64,000 bases of DNA from Sphingobium sp. D43FB (GTDB lineage: Bacteria > Pseudomonadota > Alphaproteobacteria > Sphingomonadales > Sphingomonadaceae). The notes beneath the pieces were generated by a model, which saw only the letters and a program-made list of their open reading frames with translations, did no database searches and had not been told where the DNA came from. Below are positions 26,053 to 35,402 of this stretch, piece by piece. Location of the stretch: contig NZ_NMUA01000008.1 of assembly GCF_002312805.1 (NCBI RefSeq), positions 124,001 through 188,000 of the forward strand. The letters are read 5' to 3'. The position numbers were made by a program, and so were the translations under genes. Numbering within the stretch: the first letter of the stretch is position 1; the number at the start of each line of letters is the position of its first letter.

Positions 26053-28371
26053 TTACTTCGTGCCTTCGGCCGCCTTGGCCCTGCCACCCTTTTTGCCCTT
26101 TTTGGGGGCAGCGGGGGTGATCTCAAAGGCAAGCGCCTCGTCCTTCATATGGACATGCACTTCGCCGCCATGGACCAGCTTGCCGAACAACAGTTCTTCG
26201 GCCAGCGGCTGCTTGACCTTTTCCTGCATCAGGCGGCCCATCGGGCGCGCACCATAGAGCTTGTCATAGCCCTTCTTGGTGAGCCAGGCCTTGGCCTCTT
26301 CGTCCAGCGTGATGTGGACGTCGCGGTCGGCCAGTTGCAGTTCGAGTTGCAGCACGAACTTGTCGATGACGCGGGCGACCACTTCGGGCGGCAGATAGCC
26401 GAACGGCACGATCGCATCGAGGCGGTTGCGGAATTCAGGCGTGAAGAGCTTCTTTACCGCATCCTCCTGCACATCCTCGCGCGTCAGTTCGCCAAAGCCG
26501 ATGCTTTCCTTCGCCATGTCCGACGCACCGGCATTGGTGGTCATGATGAGGATGGTGTTGCGGAAATCGACGGTCTTGCCGTGATGGTCGGTCAGGCGGC
26601 CATTATCCATCACCTGCAACAATATGTTGAACAGGTCGGGATGCGCCTTTTCGATTTCATCGAGCAGCAGGACGCTATGCGGCTGCTGGTCCACGGCATC
26701 GGTCAGCAAGCCGCCCTGGTCATAGCCGACATAGCCCGGAGGCGCACCGATCAGGCGGCTGACCGAATGACGTTCCATATATTCCGACATGTCGAACCGC
26801 TGCAGCGGGATGCCGAGCAACGTCGCCAGCTGGCGCGCAACTTCCGTCTTGCCGACGCCGGTAGGGCCAGAGAAGAGATAGTTGCCGATCGGCTTGTCGG
26901 GATCGCGCAGGCCCGCCCGCGACAGCTTGATCGCCGACGACAGCGTCTCGATCGCCTTGTCCTGGCCGAACACCACGCGCTTCAAATCGGTGGTCAGGCT
27001 TTCCAGCACGCTCTTGTCGTCGGACGACACGGTCTTGGGCGGAATGCGCGCCATGGTTGCGATGACCTGCTCGATCTCCTTGGGCGTGATCACCTTCTTG
27101 CGCTTGGACGGCACCACCAGCATCTGCATCGCGCCGACCTCGTCGATCACGTCGATCGCCTTGTCCGGCAGCTTACGGTCGTTGATGTAACGCGCCGACA
27201 ATTCCACCGCCGCCTTGATCGCGTCGGGGGTATATTTGACGTGATGATGATCCTCGAACGCGGAGCGCAGCCCTGCAAGGATCTTGATCGTATCCTCGAT
27301 CGTCGGCTCGTTGACGTCGATCTTCTGGAAGCGCCGGAGCAGCGCCCGGTCCTTCTCGAAATGGTTGCGGAATTCCTTGTAGGTGGTCGACCCGATGCAG
27401 CGGATCGTCCCGCCCGACAAAGCGGGCTTCAACAGGTTGCTCGCGTCCATCGCCCCGCCGCTGGTCGCGCCAGCGCCGATGACGGTGTGGATCTCATCGA
27501 TGAACAGCACCGCGTGCGGCAGCTTTTCCAGCTCGGTGACGACCGCCTTCAACCGTTCCTCGAAATCGCCGCGATAGCGTGTGCCGGCCAGCAGCGCGCC
27601 CATGTCGAGCGAATAGATGACCGCTTCCTTCAACACGTCGGGCACTTCGCCCTCGACAATCTTGCGCGCCAGCCCTTCGGCGATGGCGGTCTTGCCGACG
27701 CCGGGATCGCCGACATAAAGCGGGTTGTTCTTCGAGCGGCGGCACAGGATCTGGATCGTCCGGTCCACCTCCGACGCACGGCCGATCAGCGGATCGACCT
27801 TGCCGCGTTCCGCTTTCTCATTGAGGTTGACGGTGAACTGATCGAGGGCGCTGTCCTTCTTTCCCTTGCCGTCCTGCACCTTCTTTTCCTCCTCGGCTGC
27901 CCCCTTGGTCTCCTGACGCTCGGGCGCGGGCGTGCCCTTGCCGACGCCATGGCTGATGAAGCTCACTGCATCGAGGCGGCTCATATCCTGCTGTTGCAGG
28001 AAATAGACGGCATAGCTTTCGCGTTCGGAAAAGAGCGCGACGAGGACATTGGCCCCCGTCACTTCATCCTTGCCGGAGGATTGCACATGGAGGATGGCGC
28101 GCTGGACCACGCGCTGGAAGCCGCTGGTGGGGGAGGGGTCGCTTGCCCCCTCGACCTTGAGGCTGTCGAGTTCGGTGTCGAGATATTGGGTGACCGCGTC
28201 GCCCAGTTCGCCGACTTCCACGCCGCACGCCTGCATCACTTTTGACGCATGTTCGTCATCAATCAGTGCCAGGAGGAGATGCTCCAGCGTGGCATATTCA
28301 TGTTTGCGCTCCGATGCGTGGGTCAACGCATTGTGCAGCGTGGTTTCCAGAGCGGGCGCGAATGAAGGCAT
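26053..28371 (-). CDS. clpA: ATP-dependent Clp protease ATP-binding subunit ClpA
   Basis: AAA+ unfoldase that feeds substrates to ClpP. The 772 residues have the Clp N-domain (1-145), a charged linker, AAA module D1 with GDPGVGKT at 221-228 and D2 with GPTGVGKT around 501-509. The ClpP-docking loop is present as SIGFGEL in D2. The tail is Lys/Ala-rich (KKGKKGGRAKAA), an extension beyond E. coli ClpA. clpS, the N-end-rule adaptor often found just upstream of clpA, is not upstream here; the neighbour is DUF1192. Confidence 0.96.
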   Translation of the reverse strand: MPSFAPALETTLHNALTHASERKHEYATLEHLLLALIDDEHASKVMQACGVEVGELGDAVTQYLDTELDSLKVEGASDPSPTSGFQRVVQRAILHVQSSGKDEVTGANVLVALFSERESYAVYFLQQQDMSRLDAVSFISHGVGKGTPAPERQETKGAAEEEKKVQDGKGKKDSALDQFTVNLNEKAERGKVDPLIGRASEVDRTIQILCRRSKNNPLYVGDPGVGKTAIAEGLARKIVEGEVPDVLKEAVIYSLDMGALLAGTRYRGDFEERLKAVVTELEKLPHAVLFIDEIHTVIGAGATSGGAMDASNLLKPALSGGTIRCIGSTTYKEFRNHFEKDRALLRRFQKIDVNEPTIEDTIKILAGLRSAFEDHHHVKYTPDAIKAAVELSARYINDRKLPDKAIDVIDEVGAMQMLVVPSKRKKVITPKEIEQVIATMARIPPKTVSSDDKSVLESLTTDLKRVVFGQDKAIETLSSAIKLSRAGLRDPDKPIGNYLFSGPTGVGKTEVARQLATLLGIPLQRFDMSEYMERHSVSRLIGAPPGYVGYDQGGLLTDAVDQQPHSVLLLDEIEKAHPDLFNILLQVMDNGRLTDHHGKTVDFRNTILIMTTNAGASDMAKESIGFGELTREDVQEDAVKKLFTPEFRNRLDAIVPFGYLPPEVVARVIDKFVLQLELQLADRDVHITLDEEAKAWLTKKGYDKLYGARPMGRLMQEKVKQPLAEELLFGKLVHGGEVHVHMKDEALAFEITPAAPKKGKKGGRAKAAEGTK

Positions 28372-28527
28372 ATCTACTCTACTCCTGACCCCAATGAAGG
28401 GTGATGGTGAACCCTATGTCGGCATTGCTCGACGGCGGATCAAGGCGCAGCGCCCGATCGCCGGAATTGCCAGACTGTCCATGCCCTAATATGCCCTTGA
28501 CCGGGGCGCTTGGGGCTTGACGTGGGG

Positions 28528-28734
28528 TCATCGATTAAATAGCGCCTCGGCACTTGCCTTATGGTTAACGGCGCTTTGCATTTTTGCTCTGGTGCGGGCA
28601 ATTTCCGCTTCCAGGGCCGATATGCGGGCTTCCAGTTCAATCACGGACAGCGGGCCTAGATCCTGTTGGATAAGCCGGGTCAGAAGATCGTCGCCCTTGC
28701 GGGGGAGGTCGTCATCCATGTCCATGGTTGCCAA
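28528..28734 (-). CDS. DUF1192 family protein
   Basis: A 68-residue acidic protein of an alphaproteobacterial family of unknown function. The N-terminus has DDDLPRKGDDLLTRL and the rest is one helix with SVIELEARISALEAEIAR, likely a coiled coil. In-frame ATGs at 28725 and 28719 are other possible starts. It is divergent from the quinone oxidoreductase gene with 92 bases between them, an arrangement I believe is common in the group. Confidence 0.82.
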   Translation of the reverse strand: MATMDMDDDLPRKGDDLLTRLIQQDLGPLSVIELEARISALEAEIARTRAKMQSAVNHKASAEALFNR

Positions 28735-28826
28735 TGTTGACCCTGTTGCTCACGGTGTCAATATGGACGGATGCTGGATCGGGCAATTTTGATGCATCGC
28801 AGCATCGGCGGTATTAGGGGGAATCT

Positions 28827-29831
28827 ATGGCGGACGTTGAGGCCTTGCCCAAGGAGATGATGGCGATAGGCATCGCCGCGCCCGGTGGTCCCGACGCGCT
28901 GGTGCCGATGCGCCGCGCCTTGCCCGTTCCCGGCGATGACGAGGTGCTGATCCGCGTCGCCGCTGCCGGCGTCAACCGGCCCGATGTGCTACAACGACAG
29001 GGCAAATATCCGCCGCCGCCCGGCGCTTCGGACATTCCGGGGCTGGAAGTCTCCGGCACGATCGTCGCGGCCGGGCGCAGTTCGGACATGCTTGTCGGAC
29101 AGCGTGTGTGCGCGCTGCTGGCGGGCGGGGGCTATGCCGAATATGCGGTGGCGCCTGCGGGCCAATGCCTGCCGGTCCCGGCGGACTATGACATGGTGGA
29201 GGCGGCGGCGCTGCCCGAAACCCTCTTCACCGTATGGACCAACCTGTTCGAGCGGGCCTATGCCGTCGGTGGCGACACCGTGCTGGTCCATGGCGGCACC
29301 AGCGGGATCGGCACGATGGCGATCCGCCTGTGCAACCTGTTCGACGTCAAGGTCATCGTGACCTGCGGATCGGACGAGAAATGCGCTCAGGCGAAGGGCT
29401 GGGGCGCGGACGAAGCGATCAACTACCGCACCCAGGATTATGTCGAAGAAGTCCAGCGCATCACCGGCGGGCAGGGGGTGCAGGCCGTGCTGGACATGGT
29501 CGGCGGCGACTATGTGCCGCGCAACCTCGAATGTCTGGCCGAAGACGGACGCCATGTGTCGATTGCCGTGCTGGGCGGCGCGAAGGCCAGCATTTTCATC
29601 CCGACCATCATGCAGAAGCGCCTGACCCTGACCGGCTCGACCCTGCGCGCGCGATCGGTCGGCTTCAAAAGCCTGGTCGCCGACGAACTGGTCCGCAACG
29701 TCTGGCCCTTCGTCGACGAAGGCAAGCTGCGCCCGGCCATGGACCAACGCTTCGCCCTGGCGGATGCGGCGAAGGCGCACGCCCGGATGGACGCCGGCGA
29801 ACATTTCGGGAAGATCGTGCTAGTAGTGTGA
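28827..29831 (+). CDS. NAD(P)H:quinone oxidoreductase of the medium-chain dehydrogenase family (PIG3 type)
   Basis: A 334-residue zinc-independent MDR enzyme that would reduce quinones or other activated carbonyls with NADPH. The GroES-like N-terminal domain includes AAGVNRPDVLQRQGKYPPPPG, here read as two adjacent parts, and PGLEVSG. The Rossmann domain has VHGGTSGIGTMAI. The C-terminus FGKIVLVV is typical. The PIG3/TP53I3-type YPPPPG segment distinguishes it from zeta-crystallin. It is divergent from DUF1192; a family D repeat follows. Confidence 0.92.
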   Translation: MADVEALPKEMMAIGIAAPGGPDALVPMRRALPVPGDDEVLIRVAAAGVNRPDVLQRQGKYPPPPGASDIPGLEVSGTIVAAGRSSDMLVGQRVCALLAGGGYAEYAVAPAGQCLPVPADYDMVEAAALPETLFTVWTNLFERAYAVGGDTVLVHGGTSGIGTMAIRLCNLFDVKVIVTCGSDEKCAQAKGWGADEAINYRTQDYVEEVQRITGGQGVQAVLDMVGGDYVPRNLECLAEDGRHVSIAVLGGAKASIFIPTIMQKRLTLTGSTLRARSVGFKSLVADELVRNVWPFVDEGKLRPAMDQRFALADAAKAHARMDAGEHFGKIVLVV

Positions 29832-29863
29832 GGGGATGAATTGGAGCGGTCCTGCCTCACCCG

Positions 29864-30023
29864 CCGTCATCCTGACGAAAGTCAGGATCCATTGGCTCTC
29901 CGTTTATGTTTCGGCACGACATGCCTTCTCCCCGTCATCCCCGCGAAGGCGGGGATCCATCTCCCACCATTTCCCACAGAATAGAGGTCGGGAGATGGGT
30001 TCCCGCCTTCGCGGGAATGACGG
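29864..30023. repeat. Intergenic palindromic repeat, family D
   Basis: Starts with CCGTCATCCTGACGAAAGTC, holds CCCCGCGAAGGCGGGGATCC in the middle and ends with CCGCCTTCGCGGGAATGACGG. These GTCATCCC...GGGAATGAC elements are widespread in many proteobacterial genomes. It fills the gap before the LpxH-like gene; I see no gene in 29832-30173. Confidence 0.85.
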
Positions 30024-30173
30024 CGTTAAATAAACTTGCAGCAATCATTCAGCCACATCGACTAAGCCAAAACCCCCGCAAAACGTAGCATTTCCGTCAT
30101 ATTCGGTGCGGACTTGTAACAATGGCGCGCTAAGGACTCGGTCCCAAGGATAGACGTCTTTGGGGACCGTACC

Positions 30174-31049
30174 ATGAACGCCATTACGCGCTTGCCCTTC
30201 CTGGGTGAGATGGAACAGGGCATCGACGACCCGTTCCACATCCCGGAGCGGGCGGGGCAGCGTCGCCGCTATCGCACCATCTGGATTTCGGACATTCACC
30301 TCGGCACGCGCGGCTGCAACGCCAAGATGCTGATCGATTTCCTCGACAGCGTCGACAGCGATACCATCTACCTTGTCGGCGACATCATCGATGGCTGGCG
30401 GTTGAAGCGGCGCTTCTACTGGCCCCAGACCCACAATGACGTGGTGTGGCGGCTGATGAAGCGCGCCAAGCGCGGCACGCGGGTCGTCTACATCCCCGGC
30501 AATCATGACGAAATGTTCCGCCAGTTCACCGGCATGAGCTTTGGCGGCGTGGAAATCCGGCGCAAGGCGATCCACCAGACCGCCGATGGGCGCAAGCTGC
30601 TGGTGCTGCATGGCGACGAGTTCGACACGATCATGCTCGCGCATCGCTGGCTCGCCTTTGTCGGCGACGCCGCCTACACGACGCTGATGCGCCTCAATGT
30701 CGTGGTGAATGCGGTGCGGCAGCGCATGGGCCTGCCTTATTGGTCGCTCAGCAAGATGGCCAAGCATAAGGTCAAGAATGCCGTGTCCTTCATTTCCCGT
30801 TTCGAGGAAGTGGTGGCGCATGAAGCCGGGTCGCGCGGCGTCGATGGGGTCGTGTGCGGCCATATCCACAATGCCGAGATGCGCGAAATCGACGGCATAG
30901 AATATTATAATGACGGCGACTGGGTGGAAGGCTGCACCGCGCTGGTCGAACATGATGACGGACAGATGCAGGTGCTGCACTGGGCCGACGAGATTGCGAA
31001 GCGCACCGCCGCAGAGGGCGTGCAGCCATCGGCGCGGATGGCGGCCTAA
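30174..31049 (+). CDS. UDP-2,3-diacylglucosamine diphosphatase-like metallophosphoesterase
   Basis: A 291-residue calcineurin-like phosphoesterase of the LpxH class, which in lipid A synthesis would hydrolyse UDP-diacylglucosamine to lipid X. The dinuclear metal motifs are all present: Asp40 and His42 in SDIHLG, Asp70 in GDIIDG, GNHDE near 110, HGDEFD near 145 and GHIHNA near 225. The next gene, a GT4 glycosyltransferase, starts 13 bases after the stop, so the pair is an operon. A role in sphingomonad glycolipid metabolism rather than classic lipid A is equally possible, as the sequence resembles the long LpxH-like group found next to glycosyltransferases. Confidence 0.85.
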   Translation: MNAITRLPFLGEMEQGIDDPFHIPERAGQRRRYRTIWISDIHLGTRGCNAKMLIDFLDSVDSDTIYLVGDIIDGWRLKRRFYWPQTHNDVVWRLMKRAKRGTRVVYIPGNHDEMFRQFTGMSFGGVEIRRKAIHQTADGRKLLVLHGDEFDTIMLAHRWLAFVGDAAYTTLMRLNVVVNAVRQRMGLPYWSLSKMAKHKVKNAVSFISRFEEVVAHEAGSRGVDGVVCGHIHNAEMREIDGIEYYNDGDWVEGCTALVEHDDGQMQVLHWADEIAKRTAAEGVQPSARMAA

Positions 31050-31062
31050 GGGGGCAGGGGAC

Positions 31063-32091
31063 ATGCGGATAGCGATCGTCACCGATGCCTGGGCACCGCA
31101 GGTCAATGGCGTCGTCCGCACGCTCCAGACGATCCAGGTCGAACTGGAGCAGATGGGGCATGAGATCATGGTGATATCGCCCGATCTCTACGGCTCCATT
31201 CCCTGTCCGACCTATCCCGAAATCCGCCTCGCGCTGGTGCGTCCCGCCGTCGTGGGCCAGGCGATCGCCGCCTTCCGCCCCGATGCGGTGCATCTGGCGA
31301 CCGAAGGGCCGCTCTGCGTCGCGGCGCGGCGCTGGTGTCTGCGCAGCGGGGTGCCGTTCACCACCGCCTATCACACCCATTTCCCCGATTATGTCGCCCA
31401 GCGCACTGGGCTGCCGGCGGCCTGGTTCTGGCGCTATATCCGCTGGTTCCACGGCCCGGCGCAGGCGGTGCTGGTGTCGACCAAATCCGTGCGCGATCAG
31501 TTGCGCGCGCATGGCGTTGCCAATGTGCGCCCGTGGGGCCGGGGCGTGGATCTGACCGCCTTCACCCCCGACGCAGTGCCGCCCGCCCTGTTCGCGGACC
31601 TGCCCCGTCCGATCCAGCTCTATGTCGGCCGGGTCGCGGTGGAAAAGAATATCGAGGCCTTCCTCGCGACCGACCATCCCGGCACCAAGGTCATCGTCGG
31701 CGACGGCCCGACCCGCGCGGCGCTCGAACGCGCCTATCCGCAGGCGCGCTTCCTGGGCGCGCTGTTCGGCGCGGACCTCGCCGGCGCCTATGCGGGCGCG
31801 GACGTCTTCGTCTTCCCCAGCCGCACCGACACATTCGGCCTGGTGATGATCGAGGCGCTGGCCTGCGGCACGCCGGTCGCGGGCTATCCCGTCACCGGGC
31901 CGATCGATATCGTGACGGCCGAAACCGGCGCGCTGTCCGATGATCTGGGCACCGCCATTGCGCAAGCCCTGCCGTGCGACCCGGATGCCTGCGCCGCCTA
32001 TGGCCGCAGTTTCAGCTGGGAACGCAGCGCCCAGGAATTTCTCTCTGGCCTGCACGCCATCGACCCGCTGCTGATCGACAGCGCCGCCTGA
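31063..32091 (+). CDS. GT4 family glycosyltransferase
   Basis: A 342-residue GT-B enzyme, retaining, nucleotide-sugar dependent. The N-terminus has TDAWAPQVNGVVRTL, a signature of the MgtA/SqdX-like subgroup that glycosylates diacylglycerol or phosphatidyl-myo-inositol. The C-terminal donor domain has VGRVAVEKNIEAFL and the EX7E-type FGLVMIEALACGTPVAG. ATG 31063 follows a GGGGGCAGGGG ribosome binding site. Together with the upstream phosphoesterase it suggests a membrane glycolipid pathway, such as sphingomonad glycosphingolipids; this is inference from context. Confidence 0.88.
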   Translation: MRIAIVTDAWAPQVNGVVRTLQTIQVELEQMGHEIMVISPDLYGSIPCPTYPEIRLALVRPAVVGQAIAAFRPDAVHLATEGPLCVAARRWCLRSGVPFTTAYHTHFPDYVAQRTGLPAAWFWRYIRWFHGPAQAVLVSTKSVRDQLRAHGVANVRPWGRGVDLTAFTPDAVPPALFADLPRPIQLYVGRVAVEKNIEAFLATDHPGTKVIVGDGPTRAALERAYPQARFLGALFGADLAGAYAGADVFVFPSRTDTFGLVMIEALACGTPVAGYPVTGPIDIVTAETGALSDDLGTAIAQALPCDPDACAAYGRSFSWERSAQEFLSGLHAIDPLLIDSAA

Positions 32092-32140
32092 CGCTTTTCC
32101 TTGCCGAACGGGGCGGGATGGACTATCTGCCAACGGTCGC

Positions 32141-32174
32141 GGCCGCCCTGCTTGGGCGGCCCTTATCGTTTTTA
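32141..32174 (+). terminator. Probable terminator after the glycosyltransferase
   Basis: GGCCGCCC and GGGCGGCC form a perfect eight-base stem with a five-base loop. A T-rich stretch with five consecutive T follows after a few bases, so termination is likely but not canonical. Confidence 0.55.
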
Positions 32175-32191
32175 CGTGCCGGAGAAGCCCC

Positions 32192-32890
32192 GTGTCCCAG
32201 CCTCTTATGCCCCACGCGACCGCCAGTTGGCTGATCGACAATAGCGCTCTGAGCTTTGACCAGATCGCCGAATTTTGCGGGCTGCACATATTGGAAGTGC
32301 AGGCGATCGCCGATGACACGGCCAGCATCAAATATACCGGCCGCGATCCCGTTCGCGCCCATGAAATCACGATGGACGAAATCCACAAGGGCGAACAGAA
32401 TCCCGATTATCGCTTGAAGATGCTCAAGGGGCCAGAGCCGGTGCGCCGGACCAAGGGGCCACGCTACACCCCGGTCAGCAAGCGTCAGGACAAGCCCGAT
32501 GGCATCGCCTGGATATTGCGCAACCACCCCGAAATCTCGGACGGCGCGATCGGCAAGCTGATCGGCACCACCCGCACCACCATCGCCGCGATCCGCGATC
32601 GCACCCACTGGAACATCTCCAACATCACGCCCAAGGATCCGGTGACGCTGGGCCTCTGTTCGCAGCGCGAACTCGACGCGCTGGTGGCCAAGGCGGCGAA
32701 GAAGCTCGGCATCGAAGCGCCGACCGATTCGCGCCTGGATGGCGATCGCGAAGCGCTGATCGAAGAGCTGCGCCGCGAACGGAAGGACGCGTTGCAGCGC
32801 GCCGAAGACGCGCTCAAGAGCGAGACCGACCTGATTTCGAGCGTCGCCACGATCATCGATCCGTTCAGCAACAACAAGGGCGAGGTGTGA
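32192..32890 (+). CDS. DUF1013 family protein, probable cell-cycle transcriptional regulator (TrcR-like)
   Basis: A 232-residue protein of a family limited to alphaproteobacteria. It has two helix-turn-helix-like regions, SFDQIAEFCGLHILEVQ near the N-terminus and SDGAIGKLIGTTRTTIAAIRD in the middle, and a charged coiled-coil C-terminus (EELRRERKDALQRAED). The start is GTG with GGAG nine bases before it. Relatives have been named TrcR and linked to the cell cycle and RNA polymerase; I recall that annotation but cannot verify it here. It is a single-gene unit ended by a strong terminator. Confidence 0.82.
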   Translation: MSQPLMPHATASWLIDNSALSFDQIAEFCGLHILEVQAIADDTASIKYTGRDPVRAHEITMDEIHKGEQNPDYRLKMLKGPEPVRRTKGPRYTPVSKRQDKPDGIAWILRNHPEISDGAIGKLIGTTRTTIAAIRDRTHWNISNITPKDPVTLGLCSQRELDALVAKAAKKLGIEAPTDSRLDGDREALIEELRRERKDALQRAEDALKSETDLISSVATIIDPFSNNKGEV

Positions 32891-32945
32891 TGCCGTAGCG
32901 TCACGCGGCGACCGGGACAGGTCGTTGCAATGCAGCATTTTTTCA

Positions 32946-32978
32946 GGGCCGCGCCGGGCTTTCGGCGCGGCCCTTTTT
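32946..32978 (+). terminator. Strong rho-independent terminator after the DUF1013 gene
   Basis: GGGCCGCGCCG and CGGCGCGGCCC form a perfect eleven-base stem with a six-base loop, followed by five T. Confidence 0.93.
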
Positions 32979-33028
32979 GCTGTGCTTGACGCTTGCGTAA
33001 AGCGGGCGATGGCCATACACTTTGGGCC

Positions 33029-34729
33029 ATGGAGAACATAGAAAAGCTCTGGAGAGAGAATTACCGCCACCCCGCTTTGTGGGACCAGACCTTCCCGCCA
33101 TTATCGATGGGGGACATGGTCACCGACAGCGCGCTGGCCCATCCCGACGCCATCATGATTGATTTCATGGGTCGAAAATTCACCTATGCGGAGGTGTTCG
33201 GCCAGATCAAGCGCATCGCCTGCGGCCTGCAGGCGATGGGGGTGCAAAAGGGCGACCGGGTCGGCCTCTATCTGCCCAATACCCCTCATTATGTCGCCGC
33301 CTATTATGGCGCGCTGATGGCCGGTGCCATCGTCGTCAACTTCTCCCCGCTCTACACCGCCGCCGAACTCGAACATCAGGTCGAAGATAGCGGGACTAAG
33401 ATCCTCTTCACTTTGTCGGCCAAGGCGTTGTTGCCCACAGCGCTCAAGGTGCTGGACCATAGCAGCCTCGAAAAGCTGGTGGTCGGTTCGGTCGCCGAAA
33501 TGCTCTCGCCGGTCAAATCGCTGCTGTTCCGCTGGTTCAAGGCGGCGGAGACGGCCGCCCTGCCGCATGATCCCCGCGTGCTGCGCTATGACAAGCTGAT
33601 CGCCAATCCGGGTGCCTGCACCGTGGCGGACATCAACCCGGAACAGGACATCGCCCTACTGCAATATACCGGCGGCACCACGGGCACGCCCAAGGGCGCG
33701 ATGCTGACGCACCAAAATCTGACCGCCAATGCGCGCCAGGCGCAGGTGATCGACCCGCACGCGAACGAGCCGGATCGCATCATCGCAGTGCTGCCCTTTT
33801 TCCATGTCTTCGCCAATACCTGTACATTGAACCGTACAGTGCTGAACGGCGGCGAAATGGTGATGCTGCCGCGCTTCGACGCAGCGCAGGTGCTGGCCGC
33901 CGTACAAAGGGTCAAGGCGACTTCGCTGCCCGGCGTGCCGACCATGTTCCAGGCGCTGCTTGATCATCCCGCGATCCGCAACATCGACTTTTCCTCGCTG
34001 CGCGCCTGTATTTCGGGCGGTGCGCCGCTGCCGCTGGAAGTCCGGCAACGGTTCGAGGAAGCGACCGGGGCGAAGCTGATCGAAGGCTATGGCCTGACCG
34101 AAACCAGCCCGATCGTCTGCACCAACCCCTATGAAGGGCTGAACAAGACCGGCACCGTCGGCCAGCCCGTGCCAGGCACGCGGGTCAAGATCGTCGATCG
34201 CGAAGATCCGACCAAGCCGCCGCCGCCGGGCGAACCGGGCGAATTGCTGTTTGCCGGGCCGCAGGTGATGAAAGGCTATTGGAACCGCCCCGATGCCGAC
34301 GCCGAAGTGTTCATGGGCGACTTCATCCGCACCGGTGATGTCGGTGAGATCGACGAAGACGGCTATGTCCGCATCGTTGACCGGCTAAAGGACATGATCT
34401 CGGTCGGCGGGTTCAAGGTGTTCCCCAGCCAGGTGGAATCAGTCCTCTATCACCACCCCGCCGTCAAGGAGGCACTGGTGATCGGCGTGCCCGACCATTA
34501 TCGCGGCGAACAGCCCAAGGCCTTCGTCACCCTCAATGACGGGTTCGATATCGATGACGAAGCGCTCAAGGCCTGGCTCAACCCGCAACTGGGCAAGCAT
34601 GAGCGGGTGAAGGCCGTCGAAGTGCGGCTGACCCTGCCCAAGACGCTGGTGGGCAAATTGTCGCGCAAGGAACTGGTCGCGGAGGAACGGGCGAAGGCGG
34701 CCGAATTGGCGACTGGAAGCGGCGGCTGA
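33029..34729 (+). CDS. fadD: Long-chain-fatty-acid--CoA ligase
   Basis: Activates fatty acids to acyl-CoA through an acyl-adenylate. The 566-residue protein has the AMP-binding P-loop YTGGTTGTPKGAML, the YGLTETSP motif near residue 350, and GDVGEIDEDGYVRIVDRLKD, with the catalytic lysine in the C-terminal KTLVGKLSRKEL. ATG 33029 gives the usual start (MENIEKLW); an upstream in-frame ATG at 32993 adds 12 residues without family support. The gene is close to E. coli FadD in length and layout. msrA follows. Confidence 0.9.
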   Translation: MENIEKLWRENYRHPALWDQTFPPLSMGDMVTDSALAHPDAIMIDFMGRKFTYAEVFGQIKRIACGLQAMGVQKGDRVGLYLPNTPHYVAAYYGALMAGAIVVNFSPLYTAAELEHQVEDSGTKILFTLSAKALLPTALKVLDHSSLEKLVVGSVAEMLSPVKSLLFRWFKAAETAALPHDPRVLRYDKLIANPGACTVADINPEQDIALLQYTGGTTGTPKGAMLTHQNLTANARQAQVIDPHANEPDRIIAVLPFFHVFANTCTLNRTVLNGGEMVMLPRFDAAQVLAAVQRVKATSLPGVPTMFQALLDHPAIRNIDFSSLRACISGGAPLPLEVRQRFEEATGAKLIEGYGLTETSPIVCTNPYEGLNKTGTVGQPVPGTRVKIVDREDPTKPPPPGEPGELLFAGPQVMKGYWNRPDADAEVFMGDFIRTGDVGEIDEDGYVRIVDRLKDMISVGGFKVFPSQVESVLYHHPAVKEALVIGVPDHYRGEQPKAFVTLNDGFDIDDEALKAWLNPQLGKHERVKAVEVRLTLPKTLVGKLSRKELVAEERAKAAELATGSGG

Positions 34730-34771
34730 CCCTTCCTATCTATGGCATCGAACATGGATAGGAATGACGAT

Positions 34772-35305
34772 ATGACGCAGGAAGTCGCAACGCTGGCCGG
34801 TGGATGCTTCTGGTGTACCGAGGCGGTGTACCAGAATTTGAAGGGCGTCAGCGGCGTCGAAAGCGGCTATATCGGCGGCGCGCGCCCGAACCCGACCTAT
34901 GAACAGGTCTGTTCGGGAACGACCGGCCATGCCGAAGCGATCCGCATCAGCTTCGACCCTTCGGTCATCAGCTATGCCGACCTGCTGGACATTTTCTTCG
35001 CCACGCACAACCCGACGACGTTGAACCGACAGGGCAATGATGTCGGCACCCAATATCGCTCCGCCATCTTCCCGCATTCCCCGGAACAGGCGGAACAGGC
35101 GCGCGCCGCGATCAACCGCGCCCAGGCGGACCAGACCGACCCGATCGTCACCACGATCGAGGAGGATGCGCCCTGGTATCCGGCGGAGGATTATCACCAG
35201 AAATATTGGGAGCGGGTCGGCGAGAGCAATCCCTATTGCGTGGCGGTGATCCCGCCCAAGCTCGCCAAGCTGCGCAAGGGTTTCGCCGAACGTATCGAGG
35301 CCTGA
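34772..35305 (+). CDS. msrA: Peptide-methionine (S)-S-oxide reductase MsrA
   Basis: Repairs methionine S-sulfoxide in proteins. The catalytic Cys12 is in GGCFWCTE, followed by YIGG, TGHAEAIRISFDP and the C-terminal EDYHQKYW, all standard. I use ATG 34772 (177 residues) since AGGA precedes it by nine bases; ATGs at 34742 and 34754 in the same frame would add ten or six residues. The C-terminal region has only Cys in NPYCV, so the resolving-cysteine scheme differs from the E. coli enzyme. Confidence 0.94.
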   Translation: MTQEVATLAGGCFWCTEAVYQNLKGVSGVESGYIGGARPNPTYEQVCSGTTGHAEAIRISFDPSVISYADLLDIFFATHNPTTLNRQGNDVGTQYRSAIFPHSPEQAEQARAAINRAQADQTDPIVTTIEEDAPWYPAEDYHQKYWERVGESNPYCVAVIPPKLAKLRKGFAERIEA

Positions 35306-35402
35306 TCACCCCGCGATGGTGCATTGCGCTTTGCTTCGTCCTTAGGCTGCGGTTAATGTGCGCTATGCCATGTCGGCGGCGAAACAACTCGGGGGCTGAA
35401 AG

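Noticed and set aside
28372-28527. RpoH-type heat-shock promoter before clpA
   Set aside because: CTTGAT with a weak partner is present on the minus strand but the match is too poor to call.
26053-28734. clpS upstream of clpA
   Set aside because: No ClpS-like sequence is found between clpA and the quinone oxidoreductase gene; the small gene there is DUF1192.
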